Assembly (NCBI GenBank): GCA_003255025.1
Contig: QANY01008571.1
Coordinates: 248,001-312,000 of the forward strand
From: Datisca glomerata
Taxonomy: Eukaryota; Streptophyta; Magnoliopsida; Cucurbitales; Datiscaceae
Direction: 5' to 3'
Length of the DNA stretch: 64,000 bases
Made by a program: the position numbers and the translations under genes. The notes beneath the pieces are model-generated. The model did not search any database. It had not been told where the DNA came from and saw nothing but the letters and a program-made list of their open reading frames with translations. Below, in pieces: positions 34,328-48,100 of the stretch; position 1 is the stretch's first letter, and each line of letters begins with the position of its first letter.

Positions 34328-35290
34328 TGACTATATAATTAATAAACTCTATCGGCTAAACTCATAATCGAATTTATTAATTATTAATAACGATGAACTC
34401 CACTATAAAATCGTAATTGAACTCCAAGTATATTTTATACTACTCGACGTAACTATCCTTAACCTATTATTCATTATGTAATGCCCTCCATAATATAGTG
34501 CTGTGTATAATTAGGTTAATTACTATTGACCTAATATTTATACACGTCTTGTTTCCTTAGGTTCCAAATTCATTCTAAATGTCAACTATGATAATTTTCA
34601 TACTTGATGTCTCAAGTAAAATTATCAAATATCTAGTACTCCACCAGAGATACTAGCGCTTAGTTTATTGTGACCATATAAATGTATTACCTAAGAGGTA
34701 ATATGTCACTTAATTAAAAGTGTCTATGGATTCTACTGTTGAGAATTTATAAACTCACTATCTAATAACTCAGTCATTGAAACTACGAAATATGTTGACT
34801 TATAGAGTCTCATTCTTAGTAGATCAAAACAACTAAACTATTAAATATGAGTTCATAACTCTCATGATTGAGAGCACTCATAAAATAATAGCAATGAGTA
34901 ATGATTTTCATTTATAGCAATTTACTGAAAATCAGACTCATTAGTCTTTTGAATGCATTCCAATTGCACTAGTACGTTAACTAGGTACTCCACCTAGTGA
35001 CTAAGGTAAGTCACTCTACATAATAGAGTCAAAACAATATTTTCTTAGTAAAGTGCCCACTTTACTAGACTGTGAAATTATTTATAAGTTAAAATAGGAT
35101 TCTTGGTTAAATACATTATTTCCATAAACTAAACTCCATAGAACCCATAAACCAAATAATATTATGCTTGTGGATATTTTACAAGAATGTATTGCACATA
35201 ATATAAGAATAAACTATTTATTGTTAATCAGAATTAAATGTCTCAATAAATATAATAGAATATTAGTACTTTTGGGGTACAATCCTAAAA
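34328..35290 (-). repeat. 5' LTR of the nested-host copia element
   Basis: Matches 23479-24567 with scattered substitutions and small gaps. Outer end ggggtacaatccta at 35275-35286. Confidence 0.75.
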
Positions 35291-37796
35291 TACATAAGCA
35301 GGTAAAAAGTACATGTGTTGAACTATCAATAAAGTAATAACCCTTACAGAAGTTCGATTAAGATTGCTTTTTTTAAAGTACCAAAAGTAAACATGATATC
35401 ATTATGAACATAAAGTCTCAAAGTATGGAGGCAGATAAATGTTTTATGAATTGGATACTAGACTACTTACTCATCCAGATGCACTTCTTACTTATTAAAG
35501 AAGTTTGTTGAAGTACCTGCCTAAGCATAACTCTCTCAAATACAAATGTCAAGAAAGAGATTCCCAGGATAAGTGTAAAATTCCTTTCATTTCACATTTA
35601 AGGCCTTTGTCCTACTTATAGGATCAGTCCTCCAGCCACTTATGCGTCATAGCAGTCAATCTCCATTAACTCTGCACTTTTCCCATTTCATCTTCAAGAA
35701 CAACATTTCCATCCGAAAACTTTTTCCTAAAACCACAAGCGTTTGATTTCATCTTTGAGAAATTTCCATGTGATGAAGACCAATGACGAAATAAAGACCC
35801 TAAGTCCTTTTCCACATTTCTGGGCTTTTATTAGAGGTTAAAGAACTCGTTTACCCCTTATCTTGCAAATCATTGAAAAATTCTCTCTGTGAAAAGTACA
35901 AGGCACCAAAATTTTCAAAGTAGAAAATTACCGCGCTTCAAAATTCTTAGAGAAGATATTTGAGTTTGGGTCTTTTGACGAAGGTTTGACGAATTGAAAA
36001 TTTAGAATTGATTTTTTCGGAAAAGTTGTAGAAATTTTCAAAAAAGTTTGACTCTGATAATTGATTTTCTTACCTATCTATGATTACTTTCTTTTTTGTT
36101 CTGAACAAAAATGAAAATCGCAGCAAATTCCCCAAATTAGAGAGGTTAACTGACCTTGGGACTCTGCGAAATAGCTAGAGGGACGCCAGAGACGGTGGCC
36201 AGTGACAGAAATAAAGAATAGTGACAGAACTGAAGAACAAACGACGAAAGGGAGAACGCTTGAGAGAGAGAAGGGTTTCTCAAATTTGAGTGGCGATGGA
36301 GAACAACATGAAGAACGAAGAGGACGAACAAGAGAACTTCTGAGTGATTTGCAACATGAGGGGTAAATACGTCATTTAACTTCTAAAAATAGCGAAGAAT
36401 CATTAAAACAAGGCTCGAGGTCCGAATTTTTTTTTAGAGAAAGTAGGGTATATTCAGGTAATATGAGTGCCAAGTTAACAAAGGTTGACTGCTGCGAGGT
36501 GTGACTGTGATAGTTTAGGCGTATGCGATATTTTTAAATTTAAAAAGATGGTGAGTATTATTTATTAAAATCACAATTTTAAATATAAAACATAATCTTA
36601 AAATTATAAATGATAAAAATAAAAATTTAGAGTCATAAATAACAACACTCAAATTTAAGAATGTATTTTATAGTTTTCTCTATTTCTTATTTTCACTTCT
36701 ATGAAGATTCTTCTTTCTTATCATTTCTCTCTTCCTAACCATCTAATTATACCTTAAAAGTGCGAAGTAGTGCCTGATTAACTAGATCCACAGATTCCTC
36801 AATTTTGCTTTTCTCCTTAAGAAAGAATTGAAACTAACATGAACGTAGTTCATAATCAATTTGCTTCGGCAACTTCAAAACAGGAGAACCTAATACTATA
36901 TCGATCTAATCTATCAGCAATTGAAATTCTTGCCACTGCTTCATCTATGTTTTTTTAATTGATGATGCTAAAATTATTATTCTAATTTGAAATTATTGAT
37001 TGAAAGATAGATATTTTTTATATAGAAATATTTCAAAATTGATCTTTACGAATATTCATATTCTTAATTATATAATATATAAAACTATTTAAGTTGTGAA
37101 CTATTTACAACATTTTATTATGTAAATGATGTGTACAACCTAATGATTTGTACAATATTTTGAGGTGCTTAGATGGTGAAAGGAAAATCAAATCTTGACT
37201 GGCATTCACATTTCTAATTAGACAATATAATAAAAGTATTTAATTTATAAAACTGCATTATGTAAATGAATTAAATGAAAAAAGAGATGAAAGACCTCAT
37301 TAGTACAATATTTTAAAGAGACTCAATGACAAAAAGAAAAATAATTTTTTTTCAATTTAAACCCCATTTAATATTTAATATTATACTAATAGTAATTTAC
37401 ATGTTTGCATTGCTCGTAATAATGAATATAAATATAGATAGAAATATTAGCTATATAGATTGGTTGTTCTAAAAAGACATTTTTAGTCATGATATACAAT
37501 GATGTGGGAGAAAGAAAAGGGAAGAAAGCAAAAATGTCTTGACAAATTGGCAGAATCTATGAGGGAGGACCTATTGAAACAATCATAACATGTGTAGGAT
37601 TAAATTAATCATTTATGAAGTATAAAAGTATTTCATATATAAAAAATAAAAGTACATGAATGAGTGTGATTTACACTATAACTTAAAAAATGGGGTTTCA
37701 TAAAGCCGACTCATGCTTAAGATAAAAAAAAATTAAAAATGACACAAGGTTTTAAAAAATATTATTAAAAATAGCACTCAAATACAATAACAACCC
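35291..37796. other. Gene-free stretch; possible minus-strand leader near 36146-36360
   Basis: No supported protein. On the minus strand, 36360-36146 is CT-rich (cttctctctctcaagcg) and then reads aaggtcagtt at about 36160-36150, which looks like a gene's 5' leader with a splice donor. No following exons could be identified, so this stays a hint. The rest is AT-rich. Confidence 0.3.
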
Positions 37797-38160
37797 CTAG
37801 CTACCTCGATTATCACGCCACTTCCACCGTTTTTTTCTCAAAGCCTTCATCTTCCCCGATTGGGAGACCCGCAACCATGGACGGAAAGCTTTGTGGCCAT
37901 GAACGGAGAGATTTGCGACCATGGATGGAGAACTTTGCGATATGGACGGTGTCCTGACCATGGACAGGGAACTTCGTGGAGATGAATGACAACTTCGTAG
38001 CCTAGACACCGAGGCGAGCTTTGTGTGCCAGAGATGAACAACGACTGTGACATGAACTAGATAACCGCGTGCAGGGAAGATGAAGATCTAGAAGAAAAAC
38101 TAATTACATGATGTACACGATGACGACCTCAACGTTGACTACCCGTAAAATGCAACTCTT
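37797..38160. repeat. GC-richer block with ~30 bp imperfect repeats
   Basis: Between about 37872 and 37980 the word accatggacgga/accatggatgga recurs four to five times at intervals of 20-35 bp, each followed by a ctttg or cttcg word. The frames here differ from each other, so it is not a clear protein repeat. Confidence 0.45.
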
Positions 38161-39120
38161 ACGGCGTATCGGGTCACCGATGACGTACTATGAAGTGTCA
38201 CCGCTGAGGTGCACCCCTTGGGTGCCGCCACCGAGATGCACCCCTTGAGGTGCCGCCACTAAGGTACCCATGAGGGTCGTCCTCATGGCAGCACCATGGG
38301 GTGTCACCCCTATGATAACACCATTGATGTCACCCTCATGGGTGTACCGTGGAGGTGCATTGATCACTCTCTGTAATGCAACTTGTAGACACACCACTAT
38401 AGCATCATCACAAACCACAAGTCAAGTGACAAAGACTTGGGGGAACGTATAGTTTCCTAGGAACGTTCGGGAGGTTATGGACTGACAAGATTAGGAGCGA
38501 GACTACGTTGTATTAGGCGGGAGACATACCTCCTCGGTACGACCAGTCTAGACATTGAGGGTGTGCTACCCTCCCACCTTGGGGAGAGGTTTTGTTTGAG
38601 AGAACCTTTGTAGAGGAGGCATTAGGTGAACACCGTCGTAGCGCCTTACCGGCTAGGCGTGTTCTTCCTAGATCATGGTCATTACATAAAGACTCACATG
38701 GCGTCACCCGATTAGTTTATGTGTAATCCTCCTCTTACTCACATAAGCATGATCAATCAACTTAGGTGGCACGATTTGATTGGCGGGCTTGCAACTAATC
38801 AAGAGATTAGTTGCAATGGTCCCCCTTATTTTGTTCACCTATAATAGAAGGACTCCTCCTTCATTTGAGAGGATGAGAAATTTTAAGAGAGAGAAGCTTT
38901 CACTTTAGAGAGAGAAGCTCCCATTTTTAGAGTGAGAAACTCCCACTTCTAGAGAGAGAGAGAGAGCAAGCATTTGTCACCATCTTTGAGTGTCTAGAGT
39001 GCTCCCCCTTCACTTCCCGGCATCCTACCCGACGTTCTCAGGCATTGTTCCGATCACGAGCAGAAACTAGATCACTCCTGCACCTCATCCAAGTGACACC
39101 CTTGCATCTACACATAATAT
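38161..39120 (+). repeat. Possible solo LTR or promoter-like block
   Basis: A GC-richer segment unlike its surroundings. It contains two ~30 bp copies of ggtgcaccccttgggtgcc-type sequence (38202-38258). A TATA-like ctataatagaagg (38841-38853) is followed by a GA-rich leader with gagagagaag repeats (38888-38970) and then a C-rich tail. The order resembles U3-R-U5 of a gypsy LTR. No coding partner is nearby, so a solo LTR is the best guess. Confidence 0.35.
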
Positions 39121-40458
39121 GCAAATATATTATGCATACATATATATTGCATCCAATATATGTTGTTAGTACCCAAAATTTAACCAAGTCTAATAAGAAT
39201 AATTTAAAGGGTACGCGGTGAGTCCAGAGAAAAGACCCATTTACACCAGTCTAATACTTATACAAATCCATAGTTCGTGACTTAAATATATTAGTCCAAG
39301 GCTCATACAAACTCAAAAGCCATGTCTCAAATAAATTAAGAAAAATTAGAGATTTAATCAAGTTTAAGTTTTACTTTTGTGTAATGTCCATTTTTAGTGC
39401 ACATATGACCGGATCTTTCTTTGTTTTTTAGTTGGTTATGATTTTATACGGTCATTTACTTTTTTGTACTTGTTATAACTAAATTTATCTTTAGGTTTAA
39501 TATTTTTTAATGTAATAGTTGCATGTATTGAACATCTGCTGTAGCTTCATGTCTTCCATGTCTCTGACGACAATTTTAAGATTTCATCTTCCACGACGCC
39601 ATTGTTGCCGATTCCGAGCTTCATCATTTTCAATATTTCATCTTCATCTCAAATTCATAGTTAAGAGAAATTTGCAACATCAATAACATGTTTTTCCGCA
39701 TTTTATATGAATTGATTTTTTTTACTGAATTTGGTGATCTTTTCTTCATTCTTTGTTATTGTTTATTTGGAATTGATCAACAATTGATTTTTGGTGAATC
39801 TCTCTTAATCATTTTTCTATGTATCAGTTTTTTGTCCTTCATATTTTTGGAATTAGTACCATACGATTTTTGAATTTCTGTTAGTGTTCTTATTTCTCAT
39901 TGCATTGTTTATAGATTTTAGGGTTTTTGAAGTTGCGTATATGTTTTCAATTATTCTAGTTGTTTATTCTTAATACATTTGGCGATTGTTTTTGGTATTA
40001 CAGTGTATATCAGCACGCTGTTCTAAATATTATTTTGCTAGATCGTTCTTTTGTAGTGTTCGTTTCATATATGTTACATAGTTTATATATATACCATATA
40101 GTATATAATAATATACTGTGTTACGTCATCAATTAATCACAAGGTCATCAAAAAAATAGTTCTATCATCTACTAGCTATTCACCCATGCTATCTAGCAGA
40201 ATTTCTTCAAGTTTAATATCCTAAGAAAAACTATCCACGAGTTGTAATAATATTCATCAATCCACATAAGAAAATGGCTGGGAAAATAAATTAAAGTTAG
40301 GAATGTCTGATTCCAATGGCAACATTGCTGGTTATGCTATCTTTGCTAGAGCTGCTGTCTTTTCTATCACTGCTTGCTGCATGTTGTGCTTGCTGCTCTT
40401 TTTCGGCCATTTTCATTAGCTGCATAGATTTTTTTACGTTGGCCGCTGTTACCACTGC
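39121..40458. other. Gene-free stretch
   Basis: AT-rich with short frames only. The segment downstream of locus 1's likely stop codon (40459) probably includes its 3' UTR. Confidence 0.4.
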
Positions 40459-42652
40459 TTAAATTATGCGTCTTTTCTTTTTGTTTTTCTGCATTATGTA
40501 TATGTCTACATGAGTTTAGTTCATAATAATCAATAAATATATAAGCTGAATTTACAACTACCTTTGCTTGTGACTCTTGAATTTGAGTCATATGCTGATC
40601 AACACTCTTTTGTCTAGCATTTGTGTTGACAGCCTTCTTCACAGCAGTTGTATCATCATCATTTACAATAATAGTATCAGCATTCACTTCAATAGAATCA
40701 TCATTCACAACATTATCCTTTCATTAATTAGAAATTAGCATGATTAGTATTTAAATTGATTATTCTAACAATTTATGCGCAATATATAAACTTATTACCT
40801 TTCCATTTTTTTTTGTTTTTTGGGCAAGCTTAAACAATAAGGTATGGATTTCTCTCATCTTTATGTCTATGCTACCATGGATATATTCATTTCATTATGA
40901 GCTTTCTCGATCTTGTCAAATTTTTTGGCTAGGATTTCCATTGCCTCTCTGTTTTGAACCTTTTTTGGTTTTTAATCAATAAACCAAAGGATTCACACTC
41001 TGATTCTTTCCTATATTTATCACTTTCCATATGTTTTCCCTTAACAAAATGAGCAATATATGGTGCTTCCATTTCCAATTGTATAAGGACAATTGGTCCA
41101 ATTATAGGCTGTTGAAATAAAAAATTAATTCAAAATACTCAAGGCATGCTCAAAACAACAAGGAAAATAGAAAATATTTAGTTACTGACTATAATAATTT
41201 ATATATACTAATTCATTTATACCAGACAGTTACTCATATACCATAAGTCAATAAAAATATTCTATTCCATATGTAGTTTTTTCTAATACATGAAACAATA
41301 AGCATACTTTTCTATATAATCTGTATATATACTGAATGTAATCATCAACATACTACTGCAGAATACTCAGATCAAATTAAATATATAATCTGAAATACTA
41401 AACATGAAACAATAAACATACTTTTCTATATAAACTGTCTATATATTGAATGTAATCACCAATATAACACTGCAAAATACTCAAATCAAATTAAACATAA
41501 AGCATTAACATGACAGTCACTCATTATGTACTTAGAGTCAACATTTCTTTACTATTGTTTGTATAACTTATGAAAGTGAAAAAAAACATTTACCTCTTCT
41601 AAGTCAAATACTTTAATGTGTAATTCATTCCAGCTTGGTTGCTCGCCTCCCCTCCAATTGTTCATCCTTGGTTTTCCATCCCCTAAACGTTGTGCGATGT
41701 TGATGTAAGCATTTGTGAGAGTTTGGGTCACTTCATATGCCTAGATAATTAGAGCCAATGTGAAGCCTCCAAATCCGAACGCCTTCATTGTAAGATTGTA
41801 AAGCACATCTTTGACAAATCTGATTGTCATCTCATATGACAACCTCCCCCATGGATAATTTTCAAAACTCTCATCAATATTGACCATTTTCAAATGGTCA
41901 AAATCGATGTCAGTAGCTATTTATTTTGGTAAAAGAAGATTCTCTAAGAAAATTTTTTTGGCCAACTTGAATTTTATCTCTAGACTTGTATATCTAGAAG
42001 CATTAAAAGAACAAACAAGACTTTCTCTAGACATTGATCTAGTTGCGAATTTGATATTTGGAAAAGCTTCATCAATTAATTGACCATCCGATAAAGAGTC
42101 TTTATTCAATGACAGATGTGTTTCATCGCTATTGTTGCTGAAACATTACCTCATAGTTAATGTAGAAGTAATTGAGGGGGTATTTTGGCAAGTTTAATGT
42201 TTAGAAGGTTGCCCAAACAAGTTTTTTTTAAATCTCTCTTTCTTCTTGTGTCAACCAACATTTTAAAGTTGTCAAATATTCTATTTTTCCATATATATTG
42301 ACCTTTTTGTTAGTTGTCCACAACTCAGTCGGCATAGAGACAGGGTTGTCGTGCCAGTTAATAATTAACAATAATATTTACGTGAAAAATAGTTATTATA
42401 TTTCTATAGCCACTATATGTATATTTTAATTTACTGTTTACTTTAGTTACCTATGTTCTAGCCGCTGTGTTTTGATTATTGTGCTGTGCTGCGGGAACGT
42501 TTCTTGTGATAGTCTTGTTTGTTTCCACTGGCACTTCTTCTTGAAGTTGTGGTTGTTTTGTCTTTGACTCTCGTTGTTGTTTGCTTGCCAGTTCTGGAGC
42601 TGCTGTTTTTCTTAAGCATTTTGGTTTTCTTGCCTATGTGTTTTGTCCTCAT
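40459..42652 (-). pseudogene. Locus 1: multi-exon gene remnant with YPWGR (DUF1985-like) region
   Basis: Splice-consistent pieces on the minus strand: exon 1 42652-42451 (ATG; KTKMLKKNSSSR, basic), a second region about 42345-42148 with a frameshift (TLKCWLTQEE, then LLNIKLAKIPPQLLLH), then 42137-41594, 41108-40799, 40717-40562 and 40488-40459. The last three introns (485, 81 and 73 nt) have GT..AG ends and phase 0. The 42137-41594 exon holds FENYPWGRLSYEMTIRFV and ends VFDLEE. This YPWGR block is typical of DUF1985-type proteins found with Ulp1-like peptidases in plant transposon-derived genes; no peptidase domain is present here. In-frame stops at two tryptophan-like positions and shifts near 42200 and 40965 show decay. 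The last exon would end KNKKKRRII, a nuclear-signal-like tail. The family call is from memory of the motif; moderate certainty. Confidence 0.6.
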
Positions 42653-44200
42653 TTTATATTTTCTACTGGATATACATTTATATACTGTTGGTAGATAGCA
42701 TATACTAATTCATGTATAACTATGTGCAAAATTAGCCATGCTGTAAATCTAGATTCAGAATCAAAATATGCCTAAATTCTTAACACAATGAACAATATCC
42801 AGAGTATACAATGAAAAATATTCATTAATATATCATGTTTCAAAACACTATCGTAGTCAATATTGAACATAAAAATTGAAATCAATATGTTGTAAATCTA
42901 AACCTTGAACCCTAATGAAACTCTGATTCAAATGTAAAGAAGGATAATAGATAAGAACGAAAATATTGAAAATAGAAACTCATATCAAACTCAGAAGATT
43001 TTGATTCATTGGTTCAAACTCAGATTCAAATGAAAAGAACGAAAATGAGTTTGATTGAAACTCAGATTCAAAAGGTTTGTAAAAAAAATATCAGCAGTCA
43101 GATTCAAGTCTTACCACTTATAAACTCACATACAATGAAAATAGAAACTAGAAACTCAGAAAAACCATATATAGACTCACATCTATATTCAAGATTCAAG
43201 AACGATAATACAAACTAGTTTCTAATCGAGATTTCATATATAGCACAGATTCAAACTCAGACTCAAACGGTAATAAAACCATATATAACACTTACAATTA
43301 GGATTTTGTATGATTTAGGCTCAGGAATGTAGAATTCATCTCTAGGGTTTTCTTAGTAACCCAATTGCTAACTGCCACCGCTATGAGATTTCTGTTTTGT
43401 TTTGATTTTGCGCTAAGGTTGTGAAGAAGCTATTTTTTGTCCCTTGTTAATGAGCGCAATTTCGTCTATTAACTATGTTAGTTAGGTTTTTAAGATGGGC
43501 CATTGTATATGTCGGTCATTTGTGCAAATTATAAATTTTTGGGTGATCTTTTCTTTTATTTTCATATAGTTGCTTATTTACCTAATTGAGCCAATAAATT
43601 AAGTCATCATTTCTCTTTAAAGAGAAACCCTTGGCATACACTAAACTCATTGTAAATTTTAGGCAAATAGCAATATTATAGTGTATAATTATATTTTTAT
43701 CAAGCTTTTAAAATATTATATTTTTGTCAAATCTGTAATTAAACCCTTGATTTGTATAATGTAAATGCCGTAAGTGCCGTTCACAATATTTATATGAAAA
43801 AAATATAAATGTAAATAAATATAAAATCGCATATATTTACAACTTTCCCTCTTTCCTCTCTCCAAACCGTCATTTTTCTCCATAAAAATCTCTCTCTATC
43901 ATTTCAATATCATAAAATATGTCTCTCACCATTAATCTAAAGTTTAAATGTTTTAATCAAATAACTATTACTTACCTTATCAATCACATTCTCTCTCATA
44001 AAAAATCATTACTTACTTTATCAATCACACTATTTCTTATCATAAATCATCACTTACTTATCAATCACACATTCTCTCATAATAAAATAATAGATATTTA
44101 TTATATTTTTTCTCTCCTCTCTCTCCTTTCTCTCATTCAATGAACTCCTCTTTAATAAAAAATATGAGCATCATCTTCTCTCTCTATCCCCTCCTAAAAT
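42653..44200. other. Upstream region of locus 1 and gene-free stretch
   Basis: No coding region. 42990-43280 repeats the word ctcagattcaaa several times. 43840-44160 is CT- and TA-rich and resembles the satellite flank to its right in composition. Confidence 0.4.
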
Positions 44201-44561
44201 CATGGTGTTGCGCCTCCCCACTACAGAGGCCGAATTCATTGCAACAGAATATTGTGATGGCAAGGAGTTTGGTTGAGGAAAGTTCTTGAGAAGTTGGGAC
44301 ATACTCAAAGTAAATGTACAACCATTTATTGTGATAATAATTCGGCTATAAAAGTTTAAAAAAAATCCAGTCATGCATGGGAGGAGCGAGCATATAGATG
44401 TAAGATTTCATTTTTTGCGTGACTCGACAAAGGAGGGAACTCAGGAACTAGTGCACTACAACACACAAAAACAAATTTATGATATTATGACAAAGCCTCT
44501 CAACCTGGATGAGTTCATGAGGCTACGTGATAAGCTCGGTATGGGTTTGAAGTTAAAGTAG
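44201..44561 (+). pseudogene. Copia RNase H fragment
   Basis: Pieces TTEAEFIATEYC, KCTTIYCDNNSAIK and VMHGRSEHIDVRFHFLRDST in three phases (two frameshifts), ending IYDIMTKPLNLDEFMRLRD, the conserved copia RNase H C-terminus. A sharp join to unrelated CT-rich sequence at 44200 shows 5' truncation. A polypurine-like ttaagggtgga follows at 44589-44599. Confidence 0.85.
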
Positions 44562-44599
44562 ACTGATTGCATTTTTTTGCAATTCAGTTTAAGGGTGGA

Positions 44600-44826
44600 T
44601 ATTTTGAAGCATTAAGGTTTAATTATTTTTTACTACTTTTAATTTTTATGTTTATAATGCACGAATTATTAGGGTGAGTAGTTAGTGCTATTTTAGAATT
44701 TGAATTGGTCTAGACCCTCTTGCCACATTTTTAGGACTGCGCAACGGGAGTTGTTTTCTCTTTCCTTTGTAAAAGGCTTATATAAAGCCACTATTTATTG
44801 AATAAGAGATGCATTGTAAGTCAACA
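44600..44826 (+). repeat. Small copia 3' LTR
   Basis: Begins TATTTTGAAGC (expected TGTTTGAAGC-like) after the polypurine tract and ends GTCAACA. It contains ttatataaagcc (44787-44798, TATA box) and gaataaga (about 44810), a poly(A)-type signal, in the expected order. 227 bp. Confidence 0.65.
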
Positions 44827-45194
44827 TTTACTGTCAATAATTTTTTAATATGATATTTGTTATGTATATAAGAAAGTTTTTTCCGTTTACCAATAACTTT
44901 AAATAAATGGTTACAAGGGAAGTTAATGAGTTAATGACATAGATTTTTAATACACATTTTTAGTAAATAAGTTTTTTTTACTTTTACCAATAACTGTTAA
45001 TATTTATTTACATGTATATTCAAAAATAGTATCCGAACTCAGTTTGTAAATTGGTTGATAAACATAATTGACATATATTTATATTATAATCATTTACATT
45101 TTTGGATCATATTAATGTAAATGGTTTACATATATATCTCAGTCAACATCCCCCTCTCTCTCCCTTCCCCCTCTCTCAAATCCATATGTTTTTG
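44827..45194. other. AT-rich flank with a diverged satellite-like piece
   Basis: 45080-45180 reads gtaaatggtttacatatatatctcagtcaacatcc then CT-rich sequence. This resembles the internal part of the neighbouring satellite unit (gtaaatgag...catatatatcacaaccaacatctctc) but is more diverged. Confidence 0.45.
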
Positions 45195-48100
45195 TTCTTT
45201 TTATATCTTTCTCATCATTTCACTCTCTCATGTTAAATCAAATCTCTCTCTTCGTCAAATCAAAATCTCTCCATTATCATTAAAATCTCTCTCTCATTAA
45301 AATAATATAAATGTAAATGAGAATAAAATAATAATTATTTACATATACATCACAACCAACATCTCTCTCTCCCTCTCTCTCAATCCGAATTTATTGTTAT
45401 TTTTATCTCTCTCTCATCATTTCACTCTCTCTCATATCAAATCTAAACTCCCTCTATTAAATCAAAATCTCTCCAATCCTTATTTTTGGCATCAAAATCT
45501 CATTCTCTCTCCCCTATCAAATCTCACTCTCTCTTTCCAGCCAACAATGCCAAATCATTAATGCTTCAAAATATAAAATGTAAGAAATGAAAAAATATGA
45601 TAAATTTAAAAAGAAGTTTATTACTTAATTAAATGTGAGGGTAGTTACGTTTATCAACAAAATGGTGTGATTAAAAGAAAATAAAATTTGATAGAAATCT
45701 AATGAATTTAAAAGGATGACAAAAATCTAATTAGGTGTGTACAAACTACTATTTGGTGTAATTTCTTTTTGCAATACATAAAAAATAACCCTTCCAATTT
45801 GGCGGCTTCACTGAAAAAATATATATACAAAAATTAAACACACACACACACACATATAACTTGTTTACATGACGCCTATGTCATTTGCTAAATAAAATAT
45901 TGCCCCTACTATTTTTACAGTTTAAGTAAAAAGTTGGCAGTTTTCGCAATTCTCCCAAAAAATTTTCAATAACTTCTGTAGATTTATAGTTGATTTGGCC
46001 AATTTTTTCTTTATGCAATTTTAACTAGATTGAGTAGAATTTAAAAAATAAATGTAAACTTAAAAAATAGTTGATTGGGCCAATTTTTTCTTTTTATCTC
46101 TTTCTCATCATTTCACTCTCTCTCATGTTAAATCAAATCTCTCTCTTTGTCGAATCAAAATCTCTCCCTTATCATTAAAATCTCTCTCTCATTAAAATAA
46201 TATAAATGTAAATGAGAATAAAATAATAATCATTTACATATATATCACAACCAACATCTCTCTCTCCCTCTCTCTCAATCCGAATTTATTGTTATTTTTA
46301 TCTCTCTCTCATCATTTCACTCTCCCTCATATCAAATCTAAACTCCCTCTATTAAATCAAAATCTCTCCAATCCTTATTTTTGGCATCAAAATCTCATTC
46401 TCTCTCCCCTATCAAATCTCTCTCTCTCTCTCTCTTTCCAGCCAACAATGCCAAATCATTAATGCTTCAAAATATAAAATGTAAGAAATGAAAAAATATG
46501 ATAAATTTAAAAAGAAGTTTATTACTTAATTAAATGTGAGGGTAGTTACGTTTATCAACAAAATGGTGTGATTAAAAGAAAATAAAATTTGATAGAAATC
46601 TAATGAATTTAAAAGGATGACAAAAATCTAATTAGGTGTGTACAAACTACTATTTGGTGTAACTTCATTTTGCAATACATAAAAAATAACCCTTCCAATT
46701 TGGCGGCTTCACTGAAAAATTATATATACAAAAATTAAACACACACACACATATAACTTGTTTACATGACGTCTATGTCATTTGCTAAATAAAATATTGC
46801 CCCTACTATTTTTACAGTTTAAGTAAAAAGTTGGCAGTTTTCGCAATTCTCCCAAAGAATTTTCAATAACTTCTGTAGATTTATAGTTGATTGGGCCAAT
46901 TTTTTCTTTATGCAATTTTAACAAGGTTGAGTAGAATTTAAAAAATAAATGTAAATTTAAAAATAGTTGATTGGGCCAATTTTTTCTTTTTATATCTTTC
47001 TCATCATTTCACTCTCTCATGTTAAATCAAATCTCTATCTTCGTCAAATCAAAATCTCTCCCTTATCATTAAAATCTCTCTCTCATTAAAATAATATAAA
47101 TGTAAATGAGAATAAAATAATAATTATTTACATATATATCACAACCAACATCTCTCTCTCCCTCTCTCTCAATACGAATTTATTGTTATTTTTATCTCTC
47201 TCTCATCATTTCACTCTCTCTCATATCAATTCTAAACTCCCTCTATTAAATCAAAATCTCTCCAATCCTTATTTTTGGCATCAAAATCTCATTCTCTCTC
47301 CCCTATCAAATCTCTCTCTCTCTCTCTCTTTCCAGCCAACAATGCCAAATCATTAATGCTTCAAACTATAAAATGTAAGAAATGAAAAAATATGATAAAT
47401 TTAAAAAGAAGTTTATTACTTAATTAAATGTGAGGGTAGTTACGTTTATCAACAAAATGGTGTGATTAAAAGAAAATAAAATTTGATAGAAATCTAATGA
47501 ATTTAAAAGGATGACAAAAATCTAATTAGGTGTGTACAAACTACTATTTGGTGTAATTTCTTTTTGCAATACATAAAAAATAACCCTTCCAATTTGGCGG
47601 CTTCACTGAAAAAATATATATACAAAAATTAAACACACACACACACACATATAACTTGTTTACATGACGTCTATGTCATTTGGTAAATAAAATATTGCCC
47701 CTACTATTTTTACAGTTTAAGTAAAAAGTTGGCAGTTTTCGCAATTCCCCCAAAGAATTTTCAATAACTTCTGTAGATTTATAGTTGATTGGGCCAATTT
47801 TTTCTTTTTATATCTTTCTCATCATTTCACTCTCTCATGTTAAATCAAATCTCTCTCTTCGTCAAATCAAAATCTCTCCCTTATCATTAAAATCTCTCTC
47901 TTATTAAAATAATATAAATGTAAATGAGAATAAAATAATAATTATTTATATATATATCACAACCAACATCTCTCTCTCCCTCTCTCTCAATACGAATTTA
48001 TTGTTATTTTTATCTCTCTCTCATCATTTCACTCTCTCTCATATCAAATCTAAACTCCCTCTATTAAATCAAAATCTCTCCAATCCTTATTTTTGGCATC

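Larger units (their letters stand above)
23479..35290 (-). mobile_element. Minus-strand copia element containing nested insertions
   Basis: Direct repeats of about 1 kb at 23479-24567 and 34328-35290 are read as its LTRs. Copia pol sequence on the minus strand adjoins the lower repeat, in the order expected for a 3' LTR there. A gypsy fragment and a pararetrovirus fragment (28448-34290) lie between the copia leader and the upper repeat and account for its unusual total length of 11.8 kb. No primer-binding site was found beside the upper LTR, so part of the leader may have been lost. Confidence 0.65.

Noticed and set aside
36146..36331. 61-codon minus-strand frame with a hydrophobic start
   Set aside because: Looks like a CT-rich leader translated; no exon or domain follows.
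43840..44160. CT-rich region as extra satellite units
   Set aside because: Shares composition with the array but not its ordered words, so similarity is probably compositional.
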